Shown here: positions 8,431 to 16,510 of the stretch, one piece after another | Layout: every line of letters begins with the position of its first letter | Numbering within the stretch: position 1 is the first letter of the stretch | NCBI RefSeq assembly: GCF_000445105.1 | Contig: NZ_ATDP01000089.1 | Location: forward strand, 62,001-126,000 | Length of the DNA: 64,000 bases | Reading direction: 5' to 3' | From: Sphingobium lactosutens DS20 | GTDB taxonomy: Bacteria; Pseudomonadota; Alphaproteobacteria; Sphingomonadales; Sphingomonadaceae | Program-made: the position numbers and the translations under genes | Notes under the pieces: generated by a model | Databases searched by the model: none | Told to the model about the DNA's origin: nothing | Seen by the model: only the letters and a program-made list of their open reading frames with translations

Positions 8431-9249
8431 ATGCATGAGCCCTATCTCAAGGCGATGGCGGCGCTGCTGCGCCGCAGCCAGCCGCGCCACGATCTCTACA
8501 CCGTTTTCGGTCATTGCATGGAGGCGATGGCGCTCGCCATCGCCAACAGCGTCGATCTGCGCCAACGTGAGCCACGCGAAGCGCGCTATCTCGACATTGT
8601 CGGCCGCTACCGGCCAGATGTGCTCGATCTGTTTCCGCGAGTCCTCGCCGAGCTCGTGCAGGCTCTAGAAGCCGGTCCAGGCGACGTGCTGGGCGCCCTG
8701 TTTCACGACCTTGAACTTCACAACAAGGCGCGGGGACAATTCTTCACGCCCTATACGCTCAGTCGATTCATGGCTGAGGTGACTATCGGAAATCCGGAAA
8801 GCGTGAAAACGATCATCGGCGATCATGGCTTCGTGATCGCCATGGAGCCGGCATGCGGCGCGGGATCGATGGTCATCGCGCTCGCTGAGGCCATGCGCGA
8901 TCTCGGCATAAACTATCAGCGCCATCTTCACGTCACCGCGATCGATATCGATCCGCGCGCGATTCACATGGCCTATGTCCAGCTCTCGCTGCTGCATGTG
9001 CCGGCGCATCTCATGGTGGGAAACTCCCTTTCGGGCGAGACAGCCGAGCATTGGTACACGCCGGCCCATATTCTGGGTGGATGGAACGCCCGGCTCGCCT
9101 GTCTACGACACCATGAGCCCATTGGCGAAACGCGTGTGCATGTTGTCGAAGCGCCACCCGCGCCAGTCCCGATGCGCCACCCGGTTCCAACGTTGTGCGA
9201 ACCCCGCGCCTCGGCGCCGGCCATGCCGCAACAGCTGACCCTTTTCTGA
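8431..9249 (+). CDS. N6-adenine methylase-like protein without visible motif IV
   Basis: A 272-residue protein of the type I/N6 DNA methylase (HsdM-like) fold. Seen: an N-terminal helical part, then RGQFFTPYTLSRFMAEV, the G-x-F-x-T-P element that precedes the SAM fold, then motif I EPACGAGSMVIALAEAM and ITAIDIDP-like motif II (HVTAIDIDPRAIHMAYVQ). The catalytic NPPY/NPPF expected about 50 residues later is absent; the position reads LMVGNSLSGETAEHW. It may therefore bind SAM or DNA without methylating adenine, or use a divergent site. GGAGG precedes the ATG. Such lone methylase-like genes are frequent on alphaproteobacterial plasmids. Confidence 0.75.
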   Translation: MHEPYLKAMAALLRRSQPRHDLYTVFGHCMEAMALAIANSVDLRQREPREARYLDIVGRYRPDVLDLFPRVLAELVQALEAGPGDVLGALFHDLELHNKARGQFFTPYTLSRFMAEVTIGNPESVKTIIGDHGFVIAMEPACGAGSMVIALAEAMRDLGINYQRHLHVTAIDIDPRAIHMAYVQLSLLHVPAHLMVGNSLSGETAEHWYTPAHILGGWNARLACLRHHEPIGETRVHVVEAPPAPVPMRHPVPTLCEPRASAPAMPQQLTLF

Positions 9250-9278
9250 CCCAGGATTTAACATTGCTGGAGGCTGGC

Positions 9279-9620
9279 ATGTTCCATCATGTCCATATCA
9301 CCGCGCTCAGCCGGACGCCGGCGGGGATGACAGTCATAACGCTGGCCATCTGTGGACCGCGCGGCGGCATGCGCGCCGTCGAGGATATTTCGCTCGAAGA
9401 AGCCGAGAAAATGGCGGCGCGGCTTCAGACTGCGATCAGCGCCGCGCGCGCTGGGCTCGGCACGGATCCCGCCGACGCCTTCATCCAGGATGTCATCGCA
9501 CGGCTCGGCGACCCCGCTCTCGCTCTCGATCCCTCTTTCCGCCGATGGTGCGGCGCGAATCATGGCCTGCTCAACGCCCGGCAAGCCGCAGAGCGCTGGT
9601 GCCGCTGGCGCGTCGCCTGA
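9279..9620 (+). CDS. Small hypothetical protein
   Basis: A 113-residue protein (MFHHVHITALSRTPAGMTVI) with a TGGAGG ribosome site. It has a short beta-rich start, a helical middle (SLEEAEKMAARLQTAISAAR) and an Arg/Trp-rich end (AERWCRWRVA). The frame is open upstream to 9195, but homology-free sequence and the ribosome site favour 9279. It sits five bases before the DpdA-like gene and is probably co-expressed with it. Function unknown. Confidence 0.65.
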   Translation: MFHHVHITALSRTPAGMTVITLAICGPRGGMRAVEDISLEEAEKMAARLQTAISAARAGLGTDPADAFIQDVIARLGDPALALDPSFRRWCGANHGLLNARQAAERWCRWRVA

Positions 9621-9625
9621 GCCCC

Positions 9626-10653
9626 ATGGCGATCGAGATCATGATAGGCCTGCCGCACCTGCGCGAGGGCCCGATATTGAACCGCGCTCGTGCCATGCAG
9701 GTGCCGACCCTTATCTCCGCGAATGCGCTGTCGCGCTGGAACCGCGGCAAGGGCTGGCGCGAGTGGCAGGGATGGCGCCTCGACCTGCTGAAAAATGCCG
9801 ACGGATTGTCCAGCCTGTCACTTGATTCCGCCGGATTCGTGGCTCTATCTATCGCGGATATCCATGGGCAACGGAAGAGTATCTCGATCTGGCCGCAAGC
9901 TATCCGTTTCGCTGGTTCGCCAGCATGGACTATTGCGTCGAACCCGAAATCGCCCCCGATCGCGAAGAGGTGAGGGACCGGATTTCGAGAACCATCCGGG
10001 TCAATCGCGATTGCTGGCGCGGCGCGCATGACCGCGGCATTGCCCATCGCTTCATGCCCGTAGTGCAGGGCAGGGTCGCGGGCGACTATGAATTTTGCAT
10101 CGACGCGCTTGGCGACATCATCGATGCCGTACCTCTGATGGGGATCGGCTCGATGTGCCGCAGGCCCGTCGGCGGCAGTGACGGCGTGATCGCCATTTTC
10201 GAGCATCTCGATCGCATTCTCGGCGACGGGACAATGCTACATGCTTTCGGCATAAAGGGCACGGCCTTAAGCAAGCTGCGCGGGCTCGAACATCGCATCC
10301 AGACAGTCGATTCCCAGGCCTTCGGAATTGCCAGCAGGATCGAGGCGCGCCAGCGCGGCATCTCCAAGACCGATACTTTCGTTGCCGATCATATGGAAAG
10401 ATGGGTACGCCGCCAATATGCGCGGTCCACCCATGCTCTCGCGCCCACACAGGGCGAGCTGCCGCTCGGACCCGATGATCGCCCGCCACGCGATCCGTGG
10501 AAGAGGGCGATCGCACAGGCCCGTGCCGAAATCCGGGTGCTGATCGAGGAGGGGCAACTTTCGCACGACGAAATTTCCGACACCTGGATCGCGCAGTGGG
10601 CGGCCGATCTCTTTCAGGCCGAACCGCTTATGTCCTCGGCAAGCCCTCAATGA
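9626..10653 (+). pseudogene. DpdA-like (tRNA-guanine transglycosylase-type) gene, one frameshift
   Basis: Two frames together encode a protein of about 340 residues related to the DpdA/queuine-transglycosylase-like family found on phages and plasmids. DpdA members insert 7-deazaguanine bases into DNA. Frame one (from ATG 9626) reads MAIEIMIGLPHLREGPILNR to SLDSAGFVA. After about 9842 the reading continues in the next frame as SIYRGYPWATEEYLDLAASY, FASMDYCVEPEIAPDRE, MPVVQGRVAGDYEF, PLMGIGSMCRR, LHAFGIKGTAL and TVDSQAFGIASRI; the last Asp matches the family nucleophile position. Restoring one base after GTGGC rejoins the frames. No preQ0-pathway gene is nearby, so substrate would have to come from host queuosine synthesis. 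Family assignment is from memory of motifs. Confidence 0.6.
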
Positions 10654-10954
10654 TCCGCCACGGCGAAAGCATGAAACGCATCCTGCCCGGTCTATTTGCG
10701 GGGGACGAGGTCAGGGCCGAGCGCCACCATCGCGGCTGGGCATTTCAGATGAAGTGCGCCAGCTCGGCCGCCAACTCTGGTTTGAATATTCTCCGCGCGG
10801 ACTGTGGACCGCTATCGGCACCTGGCGCACCCTGGACACCGGACTCTGGGTTGCCGCGCGTCTCCGCGCCGGAACGCATTTCTGGGATGAAAGCTGCCAG
10901 ACAGCTCGCCTATATGGTGAAGACGTCTATTCCATTCTGCGCGATGAGGTGTGA
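10650..10954 (+). pseudogene. Small conserved gene with probable frameshift
   Basis: The ATG at 10650 overlaps the preceding stop (ATGA). It reads MIRHGESMKRILPGLFAGDE to about RHHRGWAFQM, after which the neighbouring frame carries VRQLGRQLWFEYSPRGLW and continues to YGEDVYSILRDEV (stop at 10954). Adding one base near 10752 joins them into a protein of about 101 residues. Aromatic-rich C-terminal sequence such as THFWDESCQTARLYGEDV looks like genuine coding sequence. No family recognised. It could instead be two overlapping small genes. Confidence 0.45.
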
Positions 10955-11029
10955 CGCGAACAGGTGAACCACCGATCAATAAAGAATGGGGCGCGTCCCC
11001 ACATCGCTCGCCCCAGCGACGCCTCGCGA

Positions 11030-11302
11030 TCAAACTCCCAGCGCAATGTCCGAAGGAATCGCCCCTTTCCGACCTACCAGCCTTGCCCCGAAATCATCCT
11101 CGAGCGCTACTTTGGCAAGTGCATATTCGACGAGATTGGTTGTCGAGGCGATGCCGCTACGTATCTTTGCACGATCTATGAGTTCACGCGGCACGCGCGC
11201 GCTGAGCCGGCTGTTCGCGCCGGACAGCAATCCTGCCGCTTTTGCGGCCACCACGACCGCTTCATGTCGCTGGGACAGATTATCTTTGTGCTTTACCGGC
11301 AT
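11030..11302 (-). CDS. Ribbon-helix-helix-type antitoxin-like protein, orphan
   Basis: A 90-residue protein containing SRLSARVPRELIDRAKIRSG and STTNLVEYALAKVALEDDFG, a layout common to antitoxins of PIN-type toxin systems (strand, helix-turn-helix, then acidic tail). ATG 11302 is preceded by AAGGGGG; the upstream in-frame extension to 11395 overlaps the ABC gene and is unlikely. The expected toxin gene immediately downstream on the same strand is missing: nothing coding is seen between 10954 and 11030. It may be a solitary anti-addiction factor or the surviving half of a pair. Confidence 0.55.
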   Translation of the reverse strand: MPVKHKDNLSQRHEAVVVAAKAAGLLSGANSRLSARVPRELIDRAKIRSGIASTTNLVEYALAKVALEDDFGARLVGRKGAIPSDIALGV

Positions 11303-11378
11303 CGGGGCCCCCTTCCATTGAACATATACGCCAATGTGCAGAAGCTGGGAAACCTTGCCGGGATGCGGTCCTCCAACC

Positions 11379-13109
11379 TCACTCTTGCAACCCATGCCAG
11401 AGAGCCGGGTAGGACGCGCATCGCCGCATCAATTCTGCATGCGATCCGCTGCCAACCAGTTTCCCGCCTTGCATGAAAAGAACCTGGTCGGCGCCCTTGG
11501 CTGTCGCCAGGCGATGGGTGATCATGACCAGCGTCGTCGCGCTATGGGTCCTGCGCCGTAGCCTTTCGATCACATCTGCCTCGCTGCGCGGATCGAGCGC
11601 GGACGTGCTTTCATCCAGTATCAGGACCGGCACGTCGACCCCCGCCAACCGGGCAAGCTCCAGCTTCTGGATCTGGCCTCCCGACAGCCGCTCGCCCTGT
11701 TCGCCCAATTCCATATCGAAGTCGATCGGTCTTCCACTCTCATGGAAGCGCCAGACATGAAGCAATTCCTCGACGTCGCTGATCGGCTGGTTCGCCGGGG
11801 GATAGAGGATGTTCTCCCGCAGCGACCGGTTGAACAGGCCGATGAACTGCGGCGCATATAGTATATAGCGGTGACGCTCTCCCCAGGGGATGGTCGCCAT
11901 GTCGACCCCTGCAATCTCGACTTTCCCCGAAGCAGGCGCGAGCACGCCGGCCAGAATTTGTGCAAGCGTGGATTTGCCCGAACCATTTGGGCCAACAATC
12001 GCGACGAAGCGCCCTGATGGGATGTACAGCGAAATCCCGGCGAGAGCGGGCAGGCCATCCCCATAGCGGAAGCTGACATTTTCGGCGGCGAGTTCGGCGT
12101 CGGCAAAGCGGTCGGGCTGCCGACAACTCCGCGCGTCTTCGACATTCGTCAATGCCAGCACGTCGCGGATGTTGGCGATCGCGACGCCCGCCTGCGCCAG
12201 GATATAGCCCAGCGCGCTCAGCGGAACCGTCAGTCGAAAGGCGTAGGCCTGCAGCAGCACGAAGCCGCCTGCCGTCATTCGGCCTTTGCCTACGTCCAGA
12301 CCGGCCAGCATCAGCAGCGCCACAATCCCGGCGCCGACAATGCAGAATTGCAGCGCCGCCATGACGGTCAGCGATCGGTACATGCCCGCATGGGCGTGCC
12401 GCCTGGCGCTCAATGTCCTGCCCACATAACGAAGTTCGCGATCGAGGGCGCCGTTGAGGATGACGCGGCGGGCATTGCGGACGATGTCGCCGATCGTGCG
12501 GGACACATGCGATGCAGCCGCATTGGTCGCATCGGCATGCACACGATGGCGTGCCGCCCCCATCCAGGTCGCCCCGAGAAATCCTAAAAGCGTAAGCCCA
12601 AGGATCAGGACATAGCGCGGTTCGATCAAGCTGGCGATCACCGCGAGACTGGCGACAGCCAGCAGAAACACGGGCCCCAGCCGCCAGATCAATCCTTCCA
12701 CGACCAGCGTCAGGCTATAGGGCAATCGCTCCAGCATGCCGGGAACGCGTCCGCTCCGGCTGTCGCGTGCCGCCGTGATTCGAGGCAGGGCGGCGCCAAG
12801 CGCATGGGTTTTAAGCTGCCGCGCCAGTGCATCGACCATTTTCGCGGTGCAGGAAAGCCTGGCCGTTTCCAGGATGGCGGCGGCCGCCCAGCATCCCACG
12901 AACAGCAGGATGTACAACAACAATTGCATGGGCGGTCCCACTGGTCCGGCCAGCGTGTCGATCAGCAGCTTGAGCGCATAGGGACCGGCGACGCCCATCG
13001 CGATCACGAGGGTTTCCAGGGCAAAAGCCTCCGTCAGGCTTCGCCTGGCACCGAGGTCCGCAGACAGCATCAGCCGCCTCAGCCGGACCAATATGCCGAA
13101 CGTTGTCAC
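11379..13109 (-). CDS. ABC exporter, fused membrane and ATPase domains
   Basis: A 576-residue half-transporter. Residues ~1-310 hold a type 1 exporter membrane domain with about six hydrophobic segments (for example QLLLYILLFVGCWAAAAIL). The nucleotide-binding domain follows with Walker A IVGPNGSGKSTLAQIL, a Q-loop, signature RLSGGQIQKLELARL, Walker B VLILDEST and the switch His (VMITHRLA). Such half-transporters dimerise and export lipids, peptides or drugs. GTG 13109 is the start: AGGAGG lies eight bases before it. No C39 protease domain, precursor peptide or partner gene is adjacent, so the substrate is open. It runs opposite to its neighbours and looks like cargo inserted into the backbone. 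Confidence 0.85.
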   Translation of the reverse strand: MTTFGILVRLRRLMLSADLGARRSLTEAFALETLVIAMGVAGPYALKLLIDTLAGPVGPPMQLLLYILLFVGCWAAAAILETARLSCTAKMVDALARQLKTHALGAALPRITAARDSRSGRVPGMLERLPYSLTLVVEGLIWRLGPVFLLAVASLAVIASLIEPRYVLILGLTLLGFLGATWMGAARHRVHADATNAAASHVSRTIGDIVRNARRVILNGALDRELRYVGRTLSARRHAHAGMYRSLTVMAALQFCIVGAGIVALLMLAGLDVGKGRMTAGGFVLLQAYAFRLTVPLSALGYILAQAGVAIANIRDVLALTNVEDARSCRQPDRFADAELAAENVSFRYGDGLPALAGISLYIPSGRFVAIVGPNGSGKSTLAQILAGVLAPASGKVEIAGVDMATIPWGERHRYILYAPQFIGLFNRSLRENILYPPANQPISDVEELLHVWRFHESGRPIDFDMELGEQGERLSGGQIQKLELARLAGVDVPVLILDESTSALDPRSEADVIERLRRRTHSATTLVMITHRLATAKGADQVLFMQGGKLVGSGSHAELMRRCASYPALWHGLQE

Positions 13110-13297
13110 TTTAATGGCCTCCTGGCGATCGATGGAAGAGCCAGAAGGAAGATTCGGAACGCGGCCTTTATCCTAGCGGCAAATCAGGCTGTTGCGAAGC
13201 CGGGATCGCGAGACGCCGGAAAGGGAAGGGAGGGGCGGGAATGTGACGGGAGACGTGGATCGTCCCGTCGTTCCTCTATCTCAAGGAGATGGTTCCC

Positions 13298-14494
13298 ATG
13301 GCGACCCTTGCCCGCATGAACGAAGCGCCCCCCGCATCCGCCCCCTATCGCATCGATGTCTCGCGTGGCCGAATGAGCAGCCGCGTATCGTCGGAATGGT
13401 TCTCCCGGCCCGACGATGAGAAATATCTCTCGCTCACCAGCCTCTATGATGCCGTTCGTGGCCGCGCGGACCGGGCGACCACGCGCATCGTCGAAAGCCG
13501 CGCGATCCGGGTCGAGGCGAAAAGTGACAATCCCGAACGCCTGATGCTGATGGCGCCCGGCGATGATCGCCCCCTGGCGCCGACCAACTGGTCCTTCGGC
13601 CAGGTGGCGAGCCTCGTTGGGGCACCGGCTTCCTATCTGCGCCAGCTTCCAGCGGCCCTTGCGGGCATCAACCTGCAACATGGGCTCATGACCCACCGCG
13701 GCGAGCAGGTCAAACTGCTGCAGACGGACAATGGCAGAACCGAACTGCGCGCTGCTACCGGTTCCGAATATGGGCGCATTTTCGACTGGGAACTGGTCCA
13801 GGCTGTAATGGCCTTTGCCGGTGATGGTGTCGGCGATACGCGCTGGAAGGTGCCTGGCACAATCCAGTGGGGCAGCATGACCTACAATCCCCACGTGGAT
13901 ATCACCAAGGAGATGACCACACTCTACGCATCGGACAGAGATATTTTCCTGTTCCTCGTCGATGATACGCATCCGATCGAGGCAGGAAAACTGCCAAATG
14001 GCGATCCTGACCTGTACTTTCGCGGCTTTTATGCCTGGAACAGCGAGGTCGGCTCGAAAACGCTCGGCATCGCGACATTTTACTTGCGCGGAGTATGCGC
14101 GAACAGATGCCTTTGGGGTGTCGAGAATTTCGAGGAAGTCAACATCCGTCACTCGAAATTCGCCGGCGCCCGTTTTGCCCATCAGGCCGCTCCGGCACTC
14201 GAGCATTTCGCGAATTCCTCGCCGTCGCATTTCATCTCCGGCATCAAGGCCGCCCGCGAACGGATCGTGGCGCGCAAGGACGAAGATCGCGAGCCTTTCC
14301 TGCGCAGGCGCGGCTTCTCGAAGGCCGAAACCACGAAGATCATCCAGACGGTGCTCGCCGAGGAAGGCCGGCCGCCTGAATCCATCTATGATTTCGTGCA
14401 GGGCATAACCGCGCTCGCCCGGACAAAGCCCCATCAGGACAGCCGCCTCGAACTGGAAACCAAGGCCCGAAAGCTCCTCGAACAGGCGCTCTGA
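13298..14494 (+). CDS. DUF932 domain protein
   Basis: A 398-residue protein of the DUF932 family, almost always found on plasmids, integrative elements and phages; its role is unknown. Recognisable stretches are NWSFGQVASLVGAPASYLRQ, TGSEYGRIFDWELVQAV, FLVDDTHPIEAG, FRGFYAWNSEVGSKTLGI and YLRGVCANRCLWGVENFEE. I chose ATG 13298 because AAGGAGATGG precedes it; an ATG at 13289 lies within that ribosome site. The gene ends before a perfect intrinsic terminator at 14531, so it is probably transcribed as its own unit. Confidence 0.85.
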   Translation: MATLARMNEAPPASAPYRIDVSRGRMSSRVSSEWFSRPDDEKYLSLTSLYDAVRGRADRATTRIVESRAIRVEAKSDNPERLMLMAPGDDRPLAPTNWSFGQVASLVGAPASYLRQLPAALAGINLQHGLMTHRGEQVKLLQTDNGRTELRAATGSEYGRIFDWELVQAVMAFAGDGVGDTRWKVPGTIQWGSMTYNPHVDITKEMTTLYASDRDIFLFLVDDTHPIEAGKLPNGDPDLYFRGFYAWNSEVGSKTLGIATFYLRGVCANRCLWGVENFEEVNIRHSKFAGARFAHQAAPALEHFANSSPSHFISGIKAARERIVARKDEDREPFLRRRGFSKAETTKIIQTVLAEEGRPPESIYDFVQGITALARTKPHQDSRLELETKARKLLEQAL

Positions 14495-14530
14495 CGTCCG
14501 GCCTTCGTCCGCTTCTTCCCTTTCCAGTCC

Positions 14531-14564
14531 GGCATCCTGGTCCCGCGCCAGGATGCCCTTTCTC
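14531..14564 (+). terminator. Intrinsic terminator after the DUF932 gene
   Basis: GGCATCCTGG (14531-14540) and CCAGGATGCC (14548-14557) form a perfect ten-base-pair stem with a seven-base loop, followed by CTTTCTC. It lies 36 bases after the DUF932 stop. The T run is short, but the stem is very stable. The ribosome site of the next gene begins a few bases later. Confidence 0.75.
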
Positions 14565-14580
14565 ATGAAAGGATGCCCTC

Positions 14581-14793
14581 ATGCGTCCCCACAAATCCGC
14601 CCCTCTCCAGGAATTCACCGTCGACGTCGCCTTTTTCAGCGGGTCGGACCCTTTCGCCACCGAGACATATCGGATCCCTGCCGCGACATGGTTCAGCGCG
14701 CAGCAGCAGGCGCTGCATATGTCGGTGAACAGCGTCTACGATAATGCGCGCATTCCCGATTCGCGTCGCACCGCCACCGTCAGGCCAGCCTGA
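14581..14793 (+). CDS. Small hypothetical protein
   Basis: A 70-residue protein (MRPHKSAPLQEFTVDVAFFS) preceded by AAAGGATG. It contains GSDPFATETYRIPAATWFSA and ends with a basic tail. The TVDVAFF...YRIPA pattern looks like a small beta sheet. Its neighbours are unknown plasmid genes. Start and size are well supported by the ribosome site and by the terminator just upstream. No function recognised. Confidence 0.6.
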   Translation: MRPHKSAPLQEFTVDVAFFSGSDPFATETYRIPAATWFSAQQQALHMSVNSVYDNARIPDSRRTATVRPA

Positions 14794-14811
14794 CACGGGT
14801 CTGCGATCCCG

Positions 14812-14848
14812 CCGGCCACTCCGCCGCATCATGCGTCGCAGTGGCCGG
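14812..14848 (+). other. Large hairpin before the 14869 gene
   Basis: CCGGCCACT (14812-14820) pairs with AGTGGCCGG (14840-14848); the 19-base loop contains a further partial dyad (GCATCATGC). It sits 20 bases before the ATG of the next gene and 18 bases after the previous stop. It could be a terminator without a T run or a structure affecting translation of the next message. Confidence 0.45.
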
Positions 14849-14868
14849 TCCCGATCAGGGGAAACATC

Positions 14869-15559
14869 ATGCAGGAACCCGACGATCGCATGTGGCGTGC
14901 GCTGCTCGATTTCCGCGCGCGCCATGGCCGGCGCTGGAAGGACGCGCTCAATCTCAAATGGATGAACGGCGATGACGAGCGCGAGCCAGATAGCGCATCG
15001 CTTCGTATGATCCGCAATCATTTCGGGCCATCCTGGCTATGGGACCTGCCGAAGCTTCGCCTCGACAAGGCGGCGCGGCGCCTCGCCAATCTGGAAAAGC
15101 TTCCAGACATGTGCGCCTGTCCCCATCCGGAAACCGGCGAGACCATCATCATCAAACGCGGCGAGACCGGATATTGGCCGATGCCCTCGCTCATCGCCGT
15201 CGATGCGTTCAATGCCAGTTTCAGCGCTATACACGATCGGCAACGCCCGCCTTGGCCTGCCCGAACTGCTGATCATCGGCAATTTCGCGCCGCCCCTGAT
15301 GGCGTCGGTTCTCAACGAAGTCGGTCGGCGAATGCGTCAGGCGGACCAGGTGCCAGACAGGGATATCGATATCGGCGGCGCCTTCCCGATCCGTCCGCGC
15401 CTTGCCGGGGCGACGTCACGCAGCGCATGCACCAACCAGGTCGGGCGCTTTCTTGGCCATGAGGAATATGCCGTCGTCCAGCTCCTCCTGCCCGATCCGA
15501 TGGGCCTGTATCCGGGCGAGGCGGGGTGCGACCCTCGTTACGACGTTCCCCGCCCATAA
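14869..15559 (+). pseudogene. DUF4262-type gene with a frame break
   Basis: Frame one starts at ATG 14869 (AGGGGAAAC ribosome site) and reads MQEPDDRMWRALLDFRARHG, then RNHFGPSWLWDLPKLRL and GETGYWPMPSLIAVDAFNAS. Near 15228 coding character moves to the next frame, which reads YTIGNARLGLPELLIIGN, NEVGRRMRQADQ and ends with VVQLLLPDPMGLYPGEAGCD. That part fits the DUF4262 family, whose C-terminus carries a W/L-P-D-x-x-G-x-x-P signature. The shift is +1 (an extra base or two lost), unlike the other breaks in this window. The first ~75 residues may be a separate small gene. Function unknown. Confidence 0.5.
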
Positions 15560-15584
15560 TGTCCTGCCCTTGAGGAACGCGTCC

Positions 15585-15896
15585 ATGCGCCCGAACGTGA
15601 AACGCCCAGATATGGAACCAGGCCAGCAAAGCCGGTTGCCCCTGATCGTCAGGCAAGCCGGATATCCAGACATCATCGTGGAAACGCTCGCAGAAGCGTC
15701 GCGCCGCTATTGCGAACGCCGCGACCAGACTGGCCTTGGCGCTAGTACCTTCCCGGATGCCACACTCCTCCACGAGGATATCGTTGCCGGCCGCATCAGC
15801 TACAATGGCCGTATCTGGCATCCCATCCCGTGGCGACCGGGCGACAAGCCGATCTATGACAACGCAGCTTGTCGTGGTGACCAGCCAGAGCGCTGA
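15585..15896 (+). CDS. Small hypothetical protein
   Basis: A 103-residue protein starting at ATG 15585 after GAGGAA. Key stretches are LPLIVRQAGYPDIIVETLAE, ASRRYCERRDQTGLGASTFP and ISYNGRIWHPIPWRPGDKPI. The I-S-Y-N-G-R-I-W core with a preceding helix is a pattern I associate with small conserved plasmid proteins of unknown role. The frame is open upstream into the DUF4262 gene, but the ribosome site fixes the start. Confidence 0.6.
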   Translation: MRPNVKRPDMEPGQQSRLPLIVRQAGYPDIIVETLAEASRRYCERRDQTGLGASTFPDATLLHEDIVAGRISYNGRIWHPIPWRPGDKPIYDNAACRGDQPER

Positions 15897-16033
15897 CATC
15901 CATTTCAGCCCAATCCGGCCCATTTTTGCAGAACATACAGACCGCCTTCACGACCGGGCACCGGAGTGAAAGGGGGAGGGGGCATGCGTGAAACCGCGAG
16001 CAGCATTGCGCACGCATATGAAGGAAATGCCCG

Positions 16034-16495
16034 ATGGATATGATCACCTGCAGGACCCGTGTCAGCGGGCAGGCTCCCCTTTACAGTTATCGGGTTCTGG
16101 TCCCGCTGGATGAGCTTGCTCCCCACCGTCGGCATCGTGTCGTCATTCTTCATGTCCCGACACCGGCGGGACGGCTGCCCTGTACCCGGCTCGCCGACGT
16201 GCTGGCGCCAAGCCGCTGGTTCGAGCGCTATCTCGCCGTGCATTGCGGCCTGGCCGCGCGCCTCAACCTCGTGTCGCGCCGTGTCGAGGCCATCATCCTG
16301 CAGGCCATTTTCCCTGAAATGACCGCGCGTCTCGTTCCGCCGATGCTTCTGCTCGACCATGAGCCTGGCGAGATCCGCCATCGCATCTCGGGCATCGATC
16401 TCAACGCCGCCTTCGATACCCTCGCGCCCCGGATTGAAACGCTGATTGCCGCCGACCTCGGCCTTTGTCGCAACAATCACCGCCGCGCAGCGTGA
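16034..16495 (+). CDS. Hypothetical protein
   Basis: A 153-residue protein (MDMITCRTRVSGQAPLYSYR) with an AAGGAAATG ribosome site. It alternates hydrophobic strands (YRVLVPLDELAP, HRVVILHVPTPAG) and helices (FERYLAVHCGLAARLNLVSR). The C-terminus is basic. A 16-base gap separates it from the next gene, so both are likely on one transcript. No family recognised. Confidence 0.6.
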   Translation: MDMITCRTRVSGQAPLYSYRVLVPLDELAPHRRHRVVILHVPTPAGRLPCTRLADVLAPSRWFERYLAVHCGLAARLNLVSRRVEAIILQAIFPEMTARLVPPMLLLDHEPGEIRHRISGIDLNAAFDTLAPRIETLIAADLGLCRNNHRRAA

Positions 16496-16510
16496 ACCAG
16501 GATTGAGCCC

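Noticed and set aside
11379..13109. Lasso-peptide or bacteriocin exporter cluster
   Set aside because: No precursor peptide, maturation enzyme or C39 protease domain is present nearby; only the ABC protein is there.
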